Shown here piece after piece: positions 1 to 7,668 of a stretch of DNA of 36,355 nt; the first letter of the stretch is position 1, and each line of letters opens with the position of its first letter. The position numbers and the translations under genes were made by a program. The notes under the pieces were generated by a model. That model saw only the letters and a list, made by a program, of their open reading frames with translations, had not been told where the DNA came from and did not search any database. Source of the DNA: Flavobacterium macacae (GTDB lineage: Bacteria > Bacteroidota > Bacteroidia > Flavobacteriales > Flavobacteriaceae); NCBI RefSeq assembly GCF_003865365.1, contig NZ_RQVR01000020.1:1-36355 (forward strand), given 5' to 3'.

Positions 1-55
1 TCAACCGAAACAGGTGGTCAATTTGAACTGGAATTGGGTGGTCAATTTGACCGTT
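1..55. mobile_element. Terminal repeat end of an IS21-like insertion sequence (partial)
   Basis: Two identical 14-base copies of GGTGGTCAATTTGA lie at 13-26 and 37-50, exactly 24 bases apart, at the window edge. From memory, closely spaced ~24 bp direct repeats of this look form the ends of IS21-family elements in Bacteroidota. The flanking leucine-rich-repeat gene runs into the repeats and stops at base 1, which fits an insertion inside that gene. The body of the element would lie left of the window, so the family assignment is an inference. Confidence 0.5.
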
Positions 56-426
56 TTTTCCAGTTCAACTATCCAATCAGGAATTTCATTTATGCTATTG
101 AATGAAAAATCCAACGCCTTAAGATTGGTGAAGGTTCTTATTTCTTCTGGCATTTTAGTCAAATTCTCAGATGACAAATCTAGAATGAAAACTTCCATTG
201 GAGATTTTATCACTTCAGAAATACTAGTGTACACTTTGTAACCATGAAGATTTTTTGCAGAAACAGACATTGTAACGGAATTATCTGAATGAGAAGACGC
301 AAAATTGTCATCTAAAATTAGTAATTCAGGCGTCTCCTTTTTGGTTTCGATTTTTTTGCCTTTAGATTGAGCTGCACAAAACTGGCAAGATGTAGCTACC
401 GTATAAACGATTATTATTAATTTCAT
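1..426 (-). CDS. Leucine-rich-repeat secreted protein, 3' end truncated by an IS end
   Basis: The product is 141 residues. An N-terminal hydrophobic stretch ending near CQFCAAQ looks like a signal peptide, so the protein is probably exported. Residues about 80-125 carry two leucine-rich repeats (LDLSSENLTKMPEEI and LDFSFNSINEIPDWI), the pattern of protein-interaction surfaces. The last ~17 residues (KTVKLTTQFQFKLTTCFG) are encoded by the 24-bp IS-type direct repeats at 1-55 and break the LRR periodicity; the natural gene was probably longer. The specific function is unknown. The fragment may still be translated, but it is best treated as a disrupted gene. Confidence 0.6.
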   Translation of the reverse strand: MKLIIIVYTVATSCQFCAAQSKGKKIETKKETPELLILDDNFASSHSDNSVTMSVSAKNLHGYKVYTSISEVIKSPMEVFILDLSSENLTKMPEEIRTFTNLKALDFSFNSINEIPDWIVELEKTVKLTTQFQFKLTTCFG

Positions 427-695
427 TGTATTTGTTTTAATATTTACAATCTTAAAAGATGACGCGGTACTTGATTATAGGTATGATTTTATCGTACTTA
501 TACAGCCTATCTGCATGACAAAACAATAAACAAACTGTTACCAAAAGTAAGTAAAAAGAGTACAAACTGCCTAGTGCTTTTAACTATTTTGCTGGAATGG
601 ATGGGTTCTGGCTCTTGGGTTTCGAGTCTTGTGTTTTCTGCCACCCCAGAGAAAGGGAAGGCCACAGCTGCATATTGGGAGACCAAAATAGTTTC

Positions 696-1784
696 CTATA
701 TATCGCTTTGCCCATTCATCCGTAAAATCATTTCTGCAATGGCCTCTGTCTCTGCACTTGAAAATATAGGCTTGAAATAACTTACATAATTGAGAAGCTC
801 GCCTGCGGCAAGCACCTTCACATACTGGAATTCCTCTTTGGGCCTTGTGCCGGCAAGCACGATCAGATTCCTGATCGGTATTTTTTTATCGCCCCAGTGG
901 TGCCCGTCCAAACGCAAGCGGTAATTGCTCCTTTTATTATTCAATAGGTAAAATAATGCAAAGTTCGCCCTCCTGACCTGTGCTACGGGGGAACGCAAGC
1001 TTGCATTTTCTAATGATTCTTCACTCCAGTTTTTTGTCTCAATCAGGAAGATACCCGACGGCGCCACCAGTATGTGATCCATCTGCACCGACTTTATGAA
1101 ATCATTCTCCTGCCTGTTGTGTATTGCGGGAGAAAATGACCTGTTGAAATCATTGATCAGGAAAAAATCGTCCGACAGCGCTTCGAGTGTCTTGGCTACT
1201 TTTTGCTCTCCCAGGGCGCCATAGATATAATTGCTGCCTTCTTTTATTATCTCATTCTTTCGGTCAAGTTCTGAGAGGGGATTTTTCACGCTCTGCCTCG
1301 CCGCCTCTTCAAAATCTGAAGCTATAAATCGGCTGCGATTGCTTTTAAGCTGGAAGTCTTCAACAAGTCCGCCCAGTGCCCTGTCGACTTCAGTATCAAA
1401 ATTGTGTTCCTTTCGCTTTATTTCTACCGTACGCCTCCAATCGCTCACGACACTGGCCAGCTTTTTAAAAAGGTTTGTGCCGGTGCTGCTTTTCGAGACA
1501 GCAAGTTGTTCTTTTAAAAGATCAATTTCGGCTTTTAATTTTTCCGTTGCCTGCTGTCTTTGTATTTCTATAGCGAGTTCTAATTCCGGCAGCTCTCTAT
1601 CGAGGCTGTTTTTTTCTTCGCGAATCAGGCTTTCATGCTGTCGAATCAGATGCTGTCTGGAATTCGCATATGATTTTTGGAAATCAATTACCTCTTTCAG
1701 CGACTTAAAATCATGCACGCCGTTTTTCTCCAAATGTGATTTCAGAGCTGTCAGTGAACCGATTTTGTTGTATGTCCTGCACAT
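696..1784 (-). CDS. NERD-domain (nuclease-related) protein with N-terminal coiled coil
   Basis: The product is 362 residues. Residues about 40-100 are rich in Glu, Lys, Arg and Leu and look like a coiled coil. Residues about 185-330 match the NERD domain, a PD-(D/E)XK nuclease-like fold: GALGEQKVAKTL (189-200), then QMDHILVAPSGIFLIETKNW with D236, E249 and K251 as the likely catalytic D...ExK set. NERD proteins are presumed to act on nucleic acid, but roles are poorly defined. The gene sits between two IS remnants, so it may be accessory DNA. No clear terminator follows it. The domain call is solid; the biological role is unknown. Confidence 0.8.
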   Translation of the reverse strand: MCRTYNKIGSLTALKSHLEKNGVHDFKSLKEVIDFQKSYANSRQHLIRQHESLIREEKNSLDRELPELELAIEIQRQQATEKLKAEIDLLKEQLAVSKSSTGTNLFKKLASVVSDWRRTVEIKRKEHNFDTEVDRALGGLVEDFQLKSNRSRFIASDFEEAARQSVKNPLSELDRKNEIIKEGSNYIYGALGEQKVAKTLEALSDDFFLINDFNRSFSPAIHNRQENDFIKSVQMDHILVAPSGIFLIETKNWSEESLENASLRSPVAQVRRANFALFYLLNNKRSNYRLRLDGHHWGDKKIPIRNLIVLAGTRPKEEFQYVKVLAAGELLNYVSYFKPIFSSAETEAIAEMILRMNGQSDI

Positions 1785-2043
1785 GATTTTAGGGTTGCTG
1801 GCTGTTTTGTTAGTCGCTATTGGTCGTCGAATTTTAATACTTTAATAGTATAGAGGGTTTCAAACCAAATTCAGCGCCATTTTCGGATTTCCAAATTTTA
1901 TCAAATATAAATCAAAATCCATTAAGCCAAATTCTCGAATTCGTTGTTGAAGCTGTTGGCTAAAATACGTTAATTGTCTGTAATCAATAAAAATATTCAA
2001 GTTGATTTAAAAAGTTTAGAAATTTCCATTGTTCGTAATTACG

Positions 2044-2181
2044 ACGGGGCAAAGTCTTAAAGTCTATAATGAAATAAGACCTCATTCAAGTTGTGATTAC
2101 GTAACCCCAAATCAGGCGCATCTACAATCAGAGTATTTATCTAAAAGATGGAAAAATTACAACAAGAGAATCAACATTTAA
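2044..2181 (+). pseudogene. C-terminal remnant of an IS3-like (rve integrase) transposase
   Basis: This frame reads QSLKVYNEIRPHSS, then CDYVTPNQAHL, and ends with YNKRINI and a TAA stop at 2179-2181. YNxxRPHSS..Y.TPxxxH is the signature C-terminal end of IS3/IS481-type integrase-core transposases, just after the catalytic Glu. Only about 45 residues remain. Sequence further left does not continue the domain in the same frame, so it is a decayed fragment. The repeat array at 2187-2387 begins six bases after the stop, so it is probably the terminal region of the same element. Confidence 0.6.
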
Positions 2182-2186
2182 AACAG

Positions 2187-2387
2187 CTGTATAGTTGATT
2201 TAGGATTAAAATTTATAGTTGTATAACTATATCAGGATTTATTTATTAATCTGTATAGCTAAATCAGGACGAGACATATAGCTAAATTAGGACGAGACAG
2301 TATAGCAAGTTTAGGATTAAAAATTATATTTGTATAGCTAAAGCAGGATTAATTTAATAACCTGTATAGTTATTTTAGGACGGGTCA
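2187..2387 (+). repeat. Seven imperfect ~20 bp direct repeats, likely IS terminal array
   Basis: Seven same-orientation copies of approximately YTGTATAGYTAAATYAGGAY start at 2187, 2219, 2251, 2275, 2299, 2330 and 2362. Spacings are 32, 32, 24, 24, 31 and 32 bases. Copies 3 and 4 extend identically into CGAGACA, and copy 7 into CGGGTCA. The array directly follows the transposase remnant and carries no gene. It is probably the transposase-binding terminal region of an insertion sequence; iteron-like binding sites are the alternative. Confidence 0.75.
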
Positions 2388-2405
2388 CCTTGCACCTTCA
2401 AGCAC

Positions 2406-2450
2406 AGATAAGGCATAGATAAAGCATAGATAGTGTATGGGGAGTGTATG
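2406..2450. repeat. Four degenerate 11-bp tandem repeats
   Basis: The units AGATAAGGCAT, AGATAAAGCAT, AGATAGTGTAT and GGGGAGTGTAT are laid end to end (2406-2449). They lie 19 bases beyond the IS-like array and upstream of no recognised promoter. Function is unknown. Confidence 0.6.
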
Positions 2451-2567
2451 AAAACAATTATGTAAAACAGAAGGCACTCGGGAATACGTACAAAAAAAAC
2501 AGCGCCTCAAGAAAGACAACAGTCCCTTTGGATGAGGATCGCAATTGGCAATAACGTCAGAAGTAAA

Positions 2568-2586
2568 GCGCGACTCAAGGTCGCGC
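2568..2586 (-). terminator. GC-rich hairpin overlapping the stop codon of the 2575 gene
   Basis: A perfect 7-bp stem, GCGCGAC/GTCGCGC, has a 5-base loop TCAAG. The stop codon at 2575-2577 lies at the stem-loop border. The downstream T-run on the minus strand is weak (TTTAC), so termination is plausible but not certain; it could instead protect the mRNA 3' end. Confidence 0.4.
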
Positions 2587-2970
2587 AGAAACAGGAGTGT
2601 TGGAAAACGCCTCCTCTATTCTATTGGGGTCGATCAGGTCAGATTCGATAACGTGCTTTAGGTTTTCGCCTCGCACGGTCACTTTTAATTTATCCGTAGA
2701 AATAAAAGTAATGACTTCCACGGGCTTTCCCTGGTACTCGCAGTGGTAAACAGAGGTATTGCGGACAGCAACCGCCTTTTTTATAATCGTCAAGGTCCCG
2801 AGCGGTTTGACATTGATTTCAGAATCAGAAAGGGTCAGGATCGTTTCGGGCTCCAAATAAGGGACACCGTCGATAGTATAATTTTGCGACTTGAAAATAC
2901 TGGCACCGTTAGATTGGGAATAGCCCAGCGCGGCGGCCAAAAGCAGCACGGACGTAAATAATTTTTTCAT
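2575..2970 (-). CDS. Small secreted protein of unknown function
   Basis: I chose the ATG at 2968-2970 because it gives a clean signal peptide (MKKLFTSVLLLAAALGYSQ). An upstream in-frame ATG at 3034-3036 would add 22 residues with no exported-protein character. The mature part, about 110 residues, is mostly beta-strand-like with no motif I recognise. Export to the periplasm or outer surface is likely. It has no membrane anchor, lipobox or C-terminal sorting domain. A GC-rich hairpin overlaps its stop. It lies on the same strand as proline dehydrogenase but beyond that gene's terminator, so it is probably transcribed separately. Confidence 0.65.
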   Translation of the reverse strand: MKKLFTSVLLLAAALGYSQSNGASIFKSQNYTIDGVPYLEPETILTLSDSEINVKPLGTLTIIKKAVAVRNTSVYHCEYQGKPVEVITFISTDKLKVTVRGENLKHVIESDLIDPNRIEEAFSNTPVSARP

Positions 2971-3230
2971 GACCATTTGTTTTACGTCGGAAACCGGGGG
3001 AATTGTCCGATAATTGGAGGCAAGGTATAAATTCAAACAGTGCGCCCTATTACACTTTTTTAAGATTAGATTGCCTGATTCCTATAATTCAGGTCGGTTC
3101 TCAAATACCAGGCGTTGTTTTTAATCCCCAATTAAGTAGGAACTGTCGGCAGTTACGAAGAGTAAAACAGGCCCCAAAGGCGCTATTGCAGCTATGCAAA
3201 CCCAGCAGTGAAATGCCCGTTGCTGCAAAG

Positions 3231-3260
3231 AAAAAATCCCGAGCGCTCGCTCAGGATTTT
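3231..3260 (-). terminator. Rho-independent terminator of the proline dehydrogenase gene
   Basis: Read on the minus strand, ATCCTGAGC...GCTCGGGAT forms a stem followed by six T residues, 20 bases past the stop codon at 3280. Confidence 0.8.
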
Positions 3261-3279
3261 ATAGTGATGGAAAGAAAGG

Positions 3280-4452
3280 CTACTTCCCTTTTCTTCGATC
3301 TCTTTCGGTCTTGATCAGGTTCAGTTCCCGGCTGGTTTGGCCGGCAACAGAAGTATTTTCTTCTGCCCTTCTGATCAGGTACGGCATCACGTCGCGGACC
3401 GGCCCAAAAGGTAGGTATTTCGCCACATTGTATCCGTTGGCCGCTAAATTATAGCTGATATTGTCGCTCATACCGTACAGTTGCCCAAACCAAACGCGCT
3501 CATCCCCTTTCTCGATTCCGTTTTGGCGCATCAGCTGCATCAGTTTATACGAGCTGTCTTCATTGTGGGTTCCGGCAAAAAGGGCCATCTTCTCCAAATG
3601 CTCCACCATATAGAGCACGGCAGCGTCATAATTGATGTCCGTCGCTTCCTTTGAAATGCAAATTGGCGACATATATCCTTTTTCTGCCGCACGCTTGTTT
3701 TCTTTTTCCATATAAGCACCGCGGACCAGCTTCATCCCGATATAAAAGCCTTCTTCTTTGGCAATTTCATGTACCGTTTTCAAATAATCCAGTCGGTCCC
3801 AGCGGTACAGCTGCAGCGTATTGAAAACAATCGCTTTCTGCTTGTTATACTTGCGCATCATGTCCAAGACCACGTTATCCGCAGCATCCTGCATCCAGCT
3901 TTCCTCGCCGTCGATCAGCAGCGCAACGTCTTTTTCATGGGCTGTTTTACAGATCAGGTCAAAACGCTCCAAGACGCGGTGCCATTCCGTCGCTTCTTCC
4001 ACCGAAAGTGTTTTTCCTTCGCCTAATTTTTCATACAGCTCAAACCTGCCGATGCCCGTGGGCTTAAAAACGGCAAACGGAATCGCTTGTCTTTCTTTAG
4101 CAAATTCAATGGTTTTCAAGGTCATGTCAAGCGCAAAATCAAACTGCTCCTCTGCCTCTTTTCCTTCCACAGAATAATCCAAGACAGACGAAACGTTGCC
4201 TTTCGTGTACATTTTGTCCACCACAGAAAGGCAGTCTTCCTCGTTCACCCCGCCGCAGAAATGGTCAAAAACCGAAGCCCTGATCAAGCCTTCCACCGGC
4301 AGGTGTGCCTTCAGCGCAAAATTGGTAACCGCAGTCCCAATGCGCACCAGCGGTTCCGATGCAATCATTTTAAAAAGAAAATAAGCCCTGTCAAGTTCCG
4401 TATCGCTTTTTAACGCAAAAGCCACTTGTGTATTATTGAAAATCTTTTCCAT
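3280..4452 (-). CDS. Proline dehydrogenase (monofunctional PRODH)
   Basis: This flavoenzyme oxidises L-proline to delta-1-pyrroline-5-carboxylate, passing electrons to FAD and the respiratory chain. The 390-residue protein is the single-domain beta/alpha-barrel type, without the P5C dehydrogenase half of long PutA. Motifs seen are GMKLVRGAYMEKEN (flavin and active-site Lys/Arg region), AGTHNEDSS, and the C-terminal signature YLPFGPVRDVMPYLIRRAEEN, whose paired Arg residues bind the substrate carboxylate. The start ATG at 4450-4452 is the first in frame. A strong terminator follows. No P5C dehydrogenase lies in the window. Codons look GC-richer than in genes to the right. Confidence 0.93.
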   Translation of the reverse strand: MEKIFNNTQVAFALKSDTELDRAYFLFKMIASEPLVRIGTAVTNFALKAHLPVEGLIRASVFDHFCGGVNEEDCLSVVDKMYTKGNVSSVLDYSVEGKEAEEQFDFALDMTLKTIEFAKERQAIPFAVFKPTGIGRFELYEKLGEGKTLSVEEATEWHRVLERFDLICKTAHEKDVALLIDGEESWMQDAADNVVLDMMRKYNKQKAIVFNTLQLYRWDRLDYLKTVHEIAKEEGFYIGMKLVRGAYMEKENKRAAEKGYMSPICISKEATDINYDAAVLYMVEHLEKMALFAGTHNEDSSYKLMQLMRQNGIEKGDERVWFGQLYGMSDNISYNLAANGYNVAKYLPFGPVRDVMPYLIRRAEENTSVAGQTSRELNLIKTERDRRKGK

Positions 4453-4785
4453 TAGTGTGTTTAATAATACCGCAAATATAATTACTCATTTGCGATTTTT
4501 TCTTAAAAAATGCCTTATTTTGCCTTTCAAAATTAAGTTTTTCAGTAAGAGCGAAATGCTGGGGCATTTCCAGCAGTCGCAATTCCCGCTGCAGCCGCTC
4601 GCTTTGCTTTTTCTGGCGCAAAAGCAAGAGCTCAGGCAACGGCAGCATCGGGGCTATTGGAGAAGCCATTTGATTTTTTAGAAGGTTCGGTCCCGGCCGT
4701 TGTCGATAAGCATTGTCTTTACATCAGTACGGCAGTACAGAAGTATCCATAAATGAGGGCCAAAAAGCAACAAAAACACTATAAA
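4453..4785. other. Intergenic region between divergent proline dehydrogenase and aroB
   Basis: This 333-base stretch must hold both divergent promoters. I see no perfect TAnnTTTG box on either strand. A minus-strand open frame at 4433-4669 lacks any recognisable domain and overlaps the proline dehydrogenase start, so I do not call it. No repeat or RNA structure stands out. Confidence 0.4.
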
Positions 4786-5853
4786 ATGAACACGATCCAA
4801 GCCAACGGATATCCAATACATTTCAATGAAAAGGGCTATTCAGAATTAAATAAGTTTCTTTCAGAAAACAAATATTCAAACATTTTCATCTTTGCCGACA
4901 GCGGCACAAACGAACAGTGCCTCCCTGTTTTCCTTCCAAATCTGGAAACCGATCTGGCCATTGAAATCATCGAATTTGAAGCAGGCGAAGAAAACAAAAA
5001 CATCGAGACCTGCATCGAGCTTTGGAAAGTGCTGACCGAATTAAAAGGCGACAGGAAAAGTCTGGTCATCAATGTGGGCGGTGGCGTCGTTACCGACCTA
5101 GGCGGCTTTGTGGCTTCCACCTTTAAAAGGGGAATTGATTTCATCCATGTTCCTACTACATTGCTAGCCATGGTGGACGCTTCTGTAGGTGGAAAAAACG
5201 GCGTGGATTTAGGCAGCTTGAAAAACCAGGTCGGGGTCATCAATGTGCCAAAAATGGTCTTGGTCGACACCCAGTTTTTAGAAACATTGCCGCAAAACCA
5301 GATGCGTTCAGGCCTGGCGGAGATGCTCAAGCACGGACTGATCTATGATAAAAAATATTGGAACCTGTTCTCCGACTTAAACAACTTAAATACAGACGAT
5401 TTAGATGTTTTAATTCACCAATCTGTTGAAATTAAAAACAGCATCGTGATGCAGGACCCGACAGAAAATGGCATCAGAAAAGCATTGAATTTCGGGCATA
5501 CCTTGGGACACGCTATCGAAAGTTATTTCCTGGAAAACGATACTAAGGCCACGCTGCTGCACGGCGAAGCGATTGCGGCCGGAATGATTTTAGAAGGGTA
5601 CATTTCCTTTAAAAAAGAATTGATTGCTGAAAGTGATTACCTGGAAATAAAAACCGTCATCAATAGTATTTTTGACAAGATTATTTTCGAAGAAAAAGAC
5701 CTCGCCCCGATACAGGAATTGCTGGTTCACGACAAGAAAAACGAATACGGAACGATTCAATTTGCTTTGCTTGATGGCATCGGAAATATAAAAATCAACC
5801 AAATTGCTGAAAACGAACTGATTATTGATGCTTTTTTAGATTATAATTCTTAA
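4786..5853 (+). CDS. aroB: 3-dehydroquinate synthase
   Basis: The enzyme converts DAHP to 3-dehydroquinate, the second step of the shikimate pathway, using NAD+ and a divalent metal in the cytoplasm. Family motifs are INVGGGVVTDLGGFVASTF (NAD-binding glycine loop), VPTTLLAMVDASVGGKNGVD, then the metal ligands in EMLKHGLI (Glu), FGHTLGHAIE (His) and LLHGEAIAAGM (His). I chose the ATG at 4786, giving 355 residues, normal for AroB. The in-frame ATG at 4753 would only add a Lys/Gln-rich 11-residue leader. It is divergent from proline dehydrogenase and has no other shikimate gene nearby. Confidence 0.93.
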   Translation: MNTIQANGYPIHFNEKGYSELNKFLSENKYSNIFIFADSGTNEQCLPVFLPNLETDLAIEIIEFEAGEENKNIETCIELWKVLTELKGDRKSLVINVGGGVVTDLGGFVASTFKRGIDFIHVPTTLLAMVDASVGGKNGVDLGSLKNQVGVINVPKMVLVDTQFLETLPQNQMRSGLAEMLKHGLIYDKKYWNLFSDLNNLNTDDLDVLIHQSVEIKNSIVMQDPTENGIRKALNFGHTLGHAIESYFLENDTKATLLHGEAIAAGMILEGYISFKKELIAESDYLEIKTVINSIFDKIIFEEKDLAPIQELLVHDKKNEYGTIQFALLDGIGNIKINQIAENELIIDAFLDYNS

Positions 5854-5873
5854 TTATTTTTTAATAGAAATCA

Positions 5874-5905
5874 TTGCATATCCGTTAGATTATTTTTTAC
5901 ATTTG
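5874..5905 (+). promoter_or_regulatory. Bacteroidota-type promoter after aroB
   Basis: TTG at 5874-5876 and TACATTTG at 5898-5905 match the -33 (TTG) and -7 (TAnnTTTG) elements with a 21-base spacer. The expected start site falls about at the ATG at 5911, so the transcript would be leaderless for the small frame there, or would give a long leader (~235 nt) to the arginine decarboxylase gene. Confidence 0.55.
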
Positions 5906-5910
5906 CGCCA

Positions 5911-6090
5911 ATGAAAATAAACCAAAATCCATCTCTTTATTTATTTTGCGACTGCGAAAACAATAAGTATTATCAGCACTTACTGAAAATTCTGTGTTCG
6001 ATTAAAAGCATCATGGTTTTTGATATTTTTTTATATTCAAATACATACCAAGAAAAGTTACCGATCATTTATGCAAATATTAGGGTTTGA
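5911..6090 (+). CDS. Possible 59-residue small protein
   Basis: The ATG at 5911-5913 opens a 59-residue frame (MKINQNPSLYLFCDCENNKY...) ending in TGA at 6088-6090. It has three Cys, including a CDC motif, and no domain or membrane segment I recognise. A good promoter (TTG and TACATTTG) ends six bases before the ATG, so the region is probably transcribed. The alternative is that this is simply the 5' leader of the arginine decarboxylase mRNA or an untranslated RNA. Evidence for translation is weak. Confidence 0.25.
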   Translation: MKINQNPSLYLFCDCENNKYYQHLLKILCSIKSIMVFDIFLYSNTYQEKLPIIYANIRV

Positions 6091-6145
6091 ATTTTAGCTA
6101 AAAAATAATTTTTACTATATTTAAACTTAAAATACTGACAAATAA

Positions 6146-7546
6146 ATGAATACAAAATATTCTGATCTAATAAATCAAACATTCTATTTCCCACAAGAAG
6201 AGTTCAAGCTTAACAAAGACAACCTTTTGTTCCACAACATTGATTTGATGAAAATCGTGGAACAATATGGCACGCCTTTGAAATTCACATACTTGCCACA
6301 AATTTCTAACAACATCAACCGCGCAAAAGGCTGGTTCAGGAAAGCAATGGAAAAAAACAAGTATGATGCGAAGTATTTTTACTGTTATTGCACTAAAAGC
6401 TCTCATTTTGAATTCATTATGAACGAGGCTTTTAAAAACAATATCCACATTGAGACTTCTTCTGCGTTTGATATCAATATTGTAGAAAATTTACTTGAAA
6501 ACGGAAAAATCAACAAAAGCACCTATGTAATCTGCAATGGTTTTAAAAGAGACCAATACATTACAAACATTGCCCGCTTGATCAATAACGGACATAAAAA
6601 TACCATTCCGATCATTGACAATTACGAAGAATTAGATTTGCTTCAGGCAGAAATTCCGGGTAAATTTAAAATCGGAATTCGAATTGCTGCTGAAGAAGAA
6701 CCTAAATTTGAATTTTATACGTCTCGTTTGGGAATTGGATATAAAAACATAGTGAGCTTTTATAAAAAACAGATTCAGGAAAACCCAAATCTGGAATTGA
6801 AAATGCTCCACTTCTTCATCAACACCGGAATCAACGATACTTCGTATTATTGGAACGAGTTGGTGAAATGTATAAAAGTGTATATTGCCCTGAAAAAAGA
6901 ATGCCCCACTTTAGACGGCTTGAACATTGGGGGCGGTTTCCCGATCAAAAATTCTTTGGCTTTTGAATTCGATTACCAGTACATGATTGACGAAATCTTG
7001 AACCAGATTAAAATTGCTTGTGACGAAGCTGAAGTGGATGTTCCAAACATCTTTACTGAATTTGGATCATTTACTGTTGGAGAAAGCGGCGGTGCGATCT
7101 ACCAAGTTTTATATCAAAAACAACAAAACGACAGGGAGAAATGGAACATGATTGACTCGTCTTTCATTACCACGCTGCCAGATACTTGGGCGATCAACAA
7201 GCGTTTTATCATGCTTGCAGTGAACCGCTGGAACGATACGTATGAAAGAGTGCTTCTGGGCGGCATGACTTGCGATAGCGATGATTATTACAATTCTGAG
7301 CAAAACATGAATGCCATCTATCTTCCAAAATACAGCAAAGAAAAACCGTTGTATATTGGCTTTTTCAACACAGGAGCCTATCAAGAAACAATTGGCGGTT
7401 ACGGTGGCTTGCACCACTGCTTGATTCCACAGCCAAAGCACATTTTGATTGACCGCGATGAAAATGGGATTTTGGCTACAGAAGTATTTTCGGAACAGCA
7501 AAGCTCTGAAGACGTATTAAAAATATTAGGTTACAAACAAAAATAA
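6146..7546 (+). CDS. speA: Arginine decarboxylase (biosynthetic, short Bacteroidota type)
   Basis: This is a PLP-dependent fold-III (alanine-racemase-barrel) decarboxylase that should turn arginine into agmatine for polyamine synthesis. Visible features are the probable Schiff-base lysine K84 in YCTKSSHF, ETSSAFD (102-109), the phosphate-binding glycine loop LNIGGGFP (259-266), and MTCDSDD with C376 and D377, matching the catalytic Cys-Asp region of ornithine/arginine decarboxylases. At 466 residues it lacks the insert domains of the ~650-residue E. coli SpeA. Another diamino-acid substrate cannot be excluded from motifs alone. It is followed 122 bases later by a deoxyhypusine-synthase-like gene; no agmatinase is present in the window. 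Confidence 0.85.
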   Translation: MNTKYSDLINQTFYFPQEEFKLNKDNLLFHNIDLMKIVEQYGTPLKFTYLPQISNNINRAKGWFRKAMEKNKYDAKYFYCYCTKSSHFEFIMNEAFKNNIHIETSSAFDINIVENLLENGKINKSTYVICNGFKRDQYITNIARLINNGHKNTIPIIDNYEELDLLQAEIPGKFKIGIRIAAEEEPKFEFYTSRLGIGYKNIVSFYKKQIQENPNLELKMLHFFINTGINDTSYYWNELVKCIKVYIALKKECPTLDGLNIGGGFPIKNSLAFEFDYQYMIDEILNQIKIACDEAEVDVPNIFTEFGSFTVGESGGAIYQVLYQKQQNDREKWNMIDSSFITTLPDTWAINKRFIMLAVNRWNDTYERVLLGGMTCDSDDYYNSEQNMNAIYLPKYSKEKPLYIGFFNTGAYQETIGGYGGLHHCLIPQPKHILIDRDENGILATEVFSEQQSSEDVLKILGYKQK

Positions 7547-7668
7547 TTTGCATCTTGGCAATTTAAAATTTGAAAATAGTAGTAATATTGCCAAATAGAA
7601 AACATAAATAATCCCGCGATTCAAATATTATTTGAACCATCAAGTTATAAATTTTTAAAAACAAAATA

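Noticed and set aside
1231..1845. 204-codon plus-strand frame, Ser/Leu-rich
   Set aside because: It is antisense to the coiled-coil part of the NERD gene; the low-complexity Ser/Phe/Arg composition is the expected mirror of Glu/Lys/Leu codons.
2187..2387. Possible CRISPR array
   Set aside because: Repeats are short and degenerate, gaps between them are only ~4-12 bases, and no cas gene is present.
4433..4669. 78-codon minus-strand frame upstream of proline dehydrogenase
   Set aside because: It overlaps the proline dehydrogenase start, has low-complexity Gln/Leu composition and no recognisable signal.
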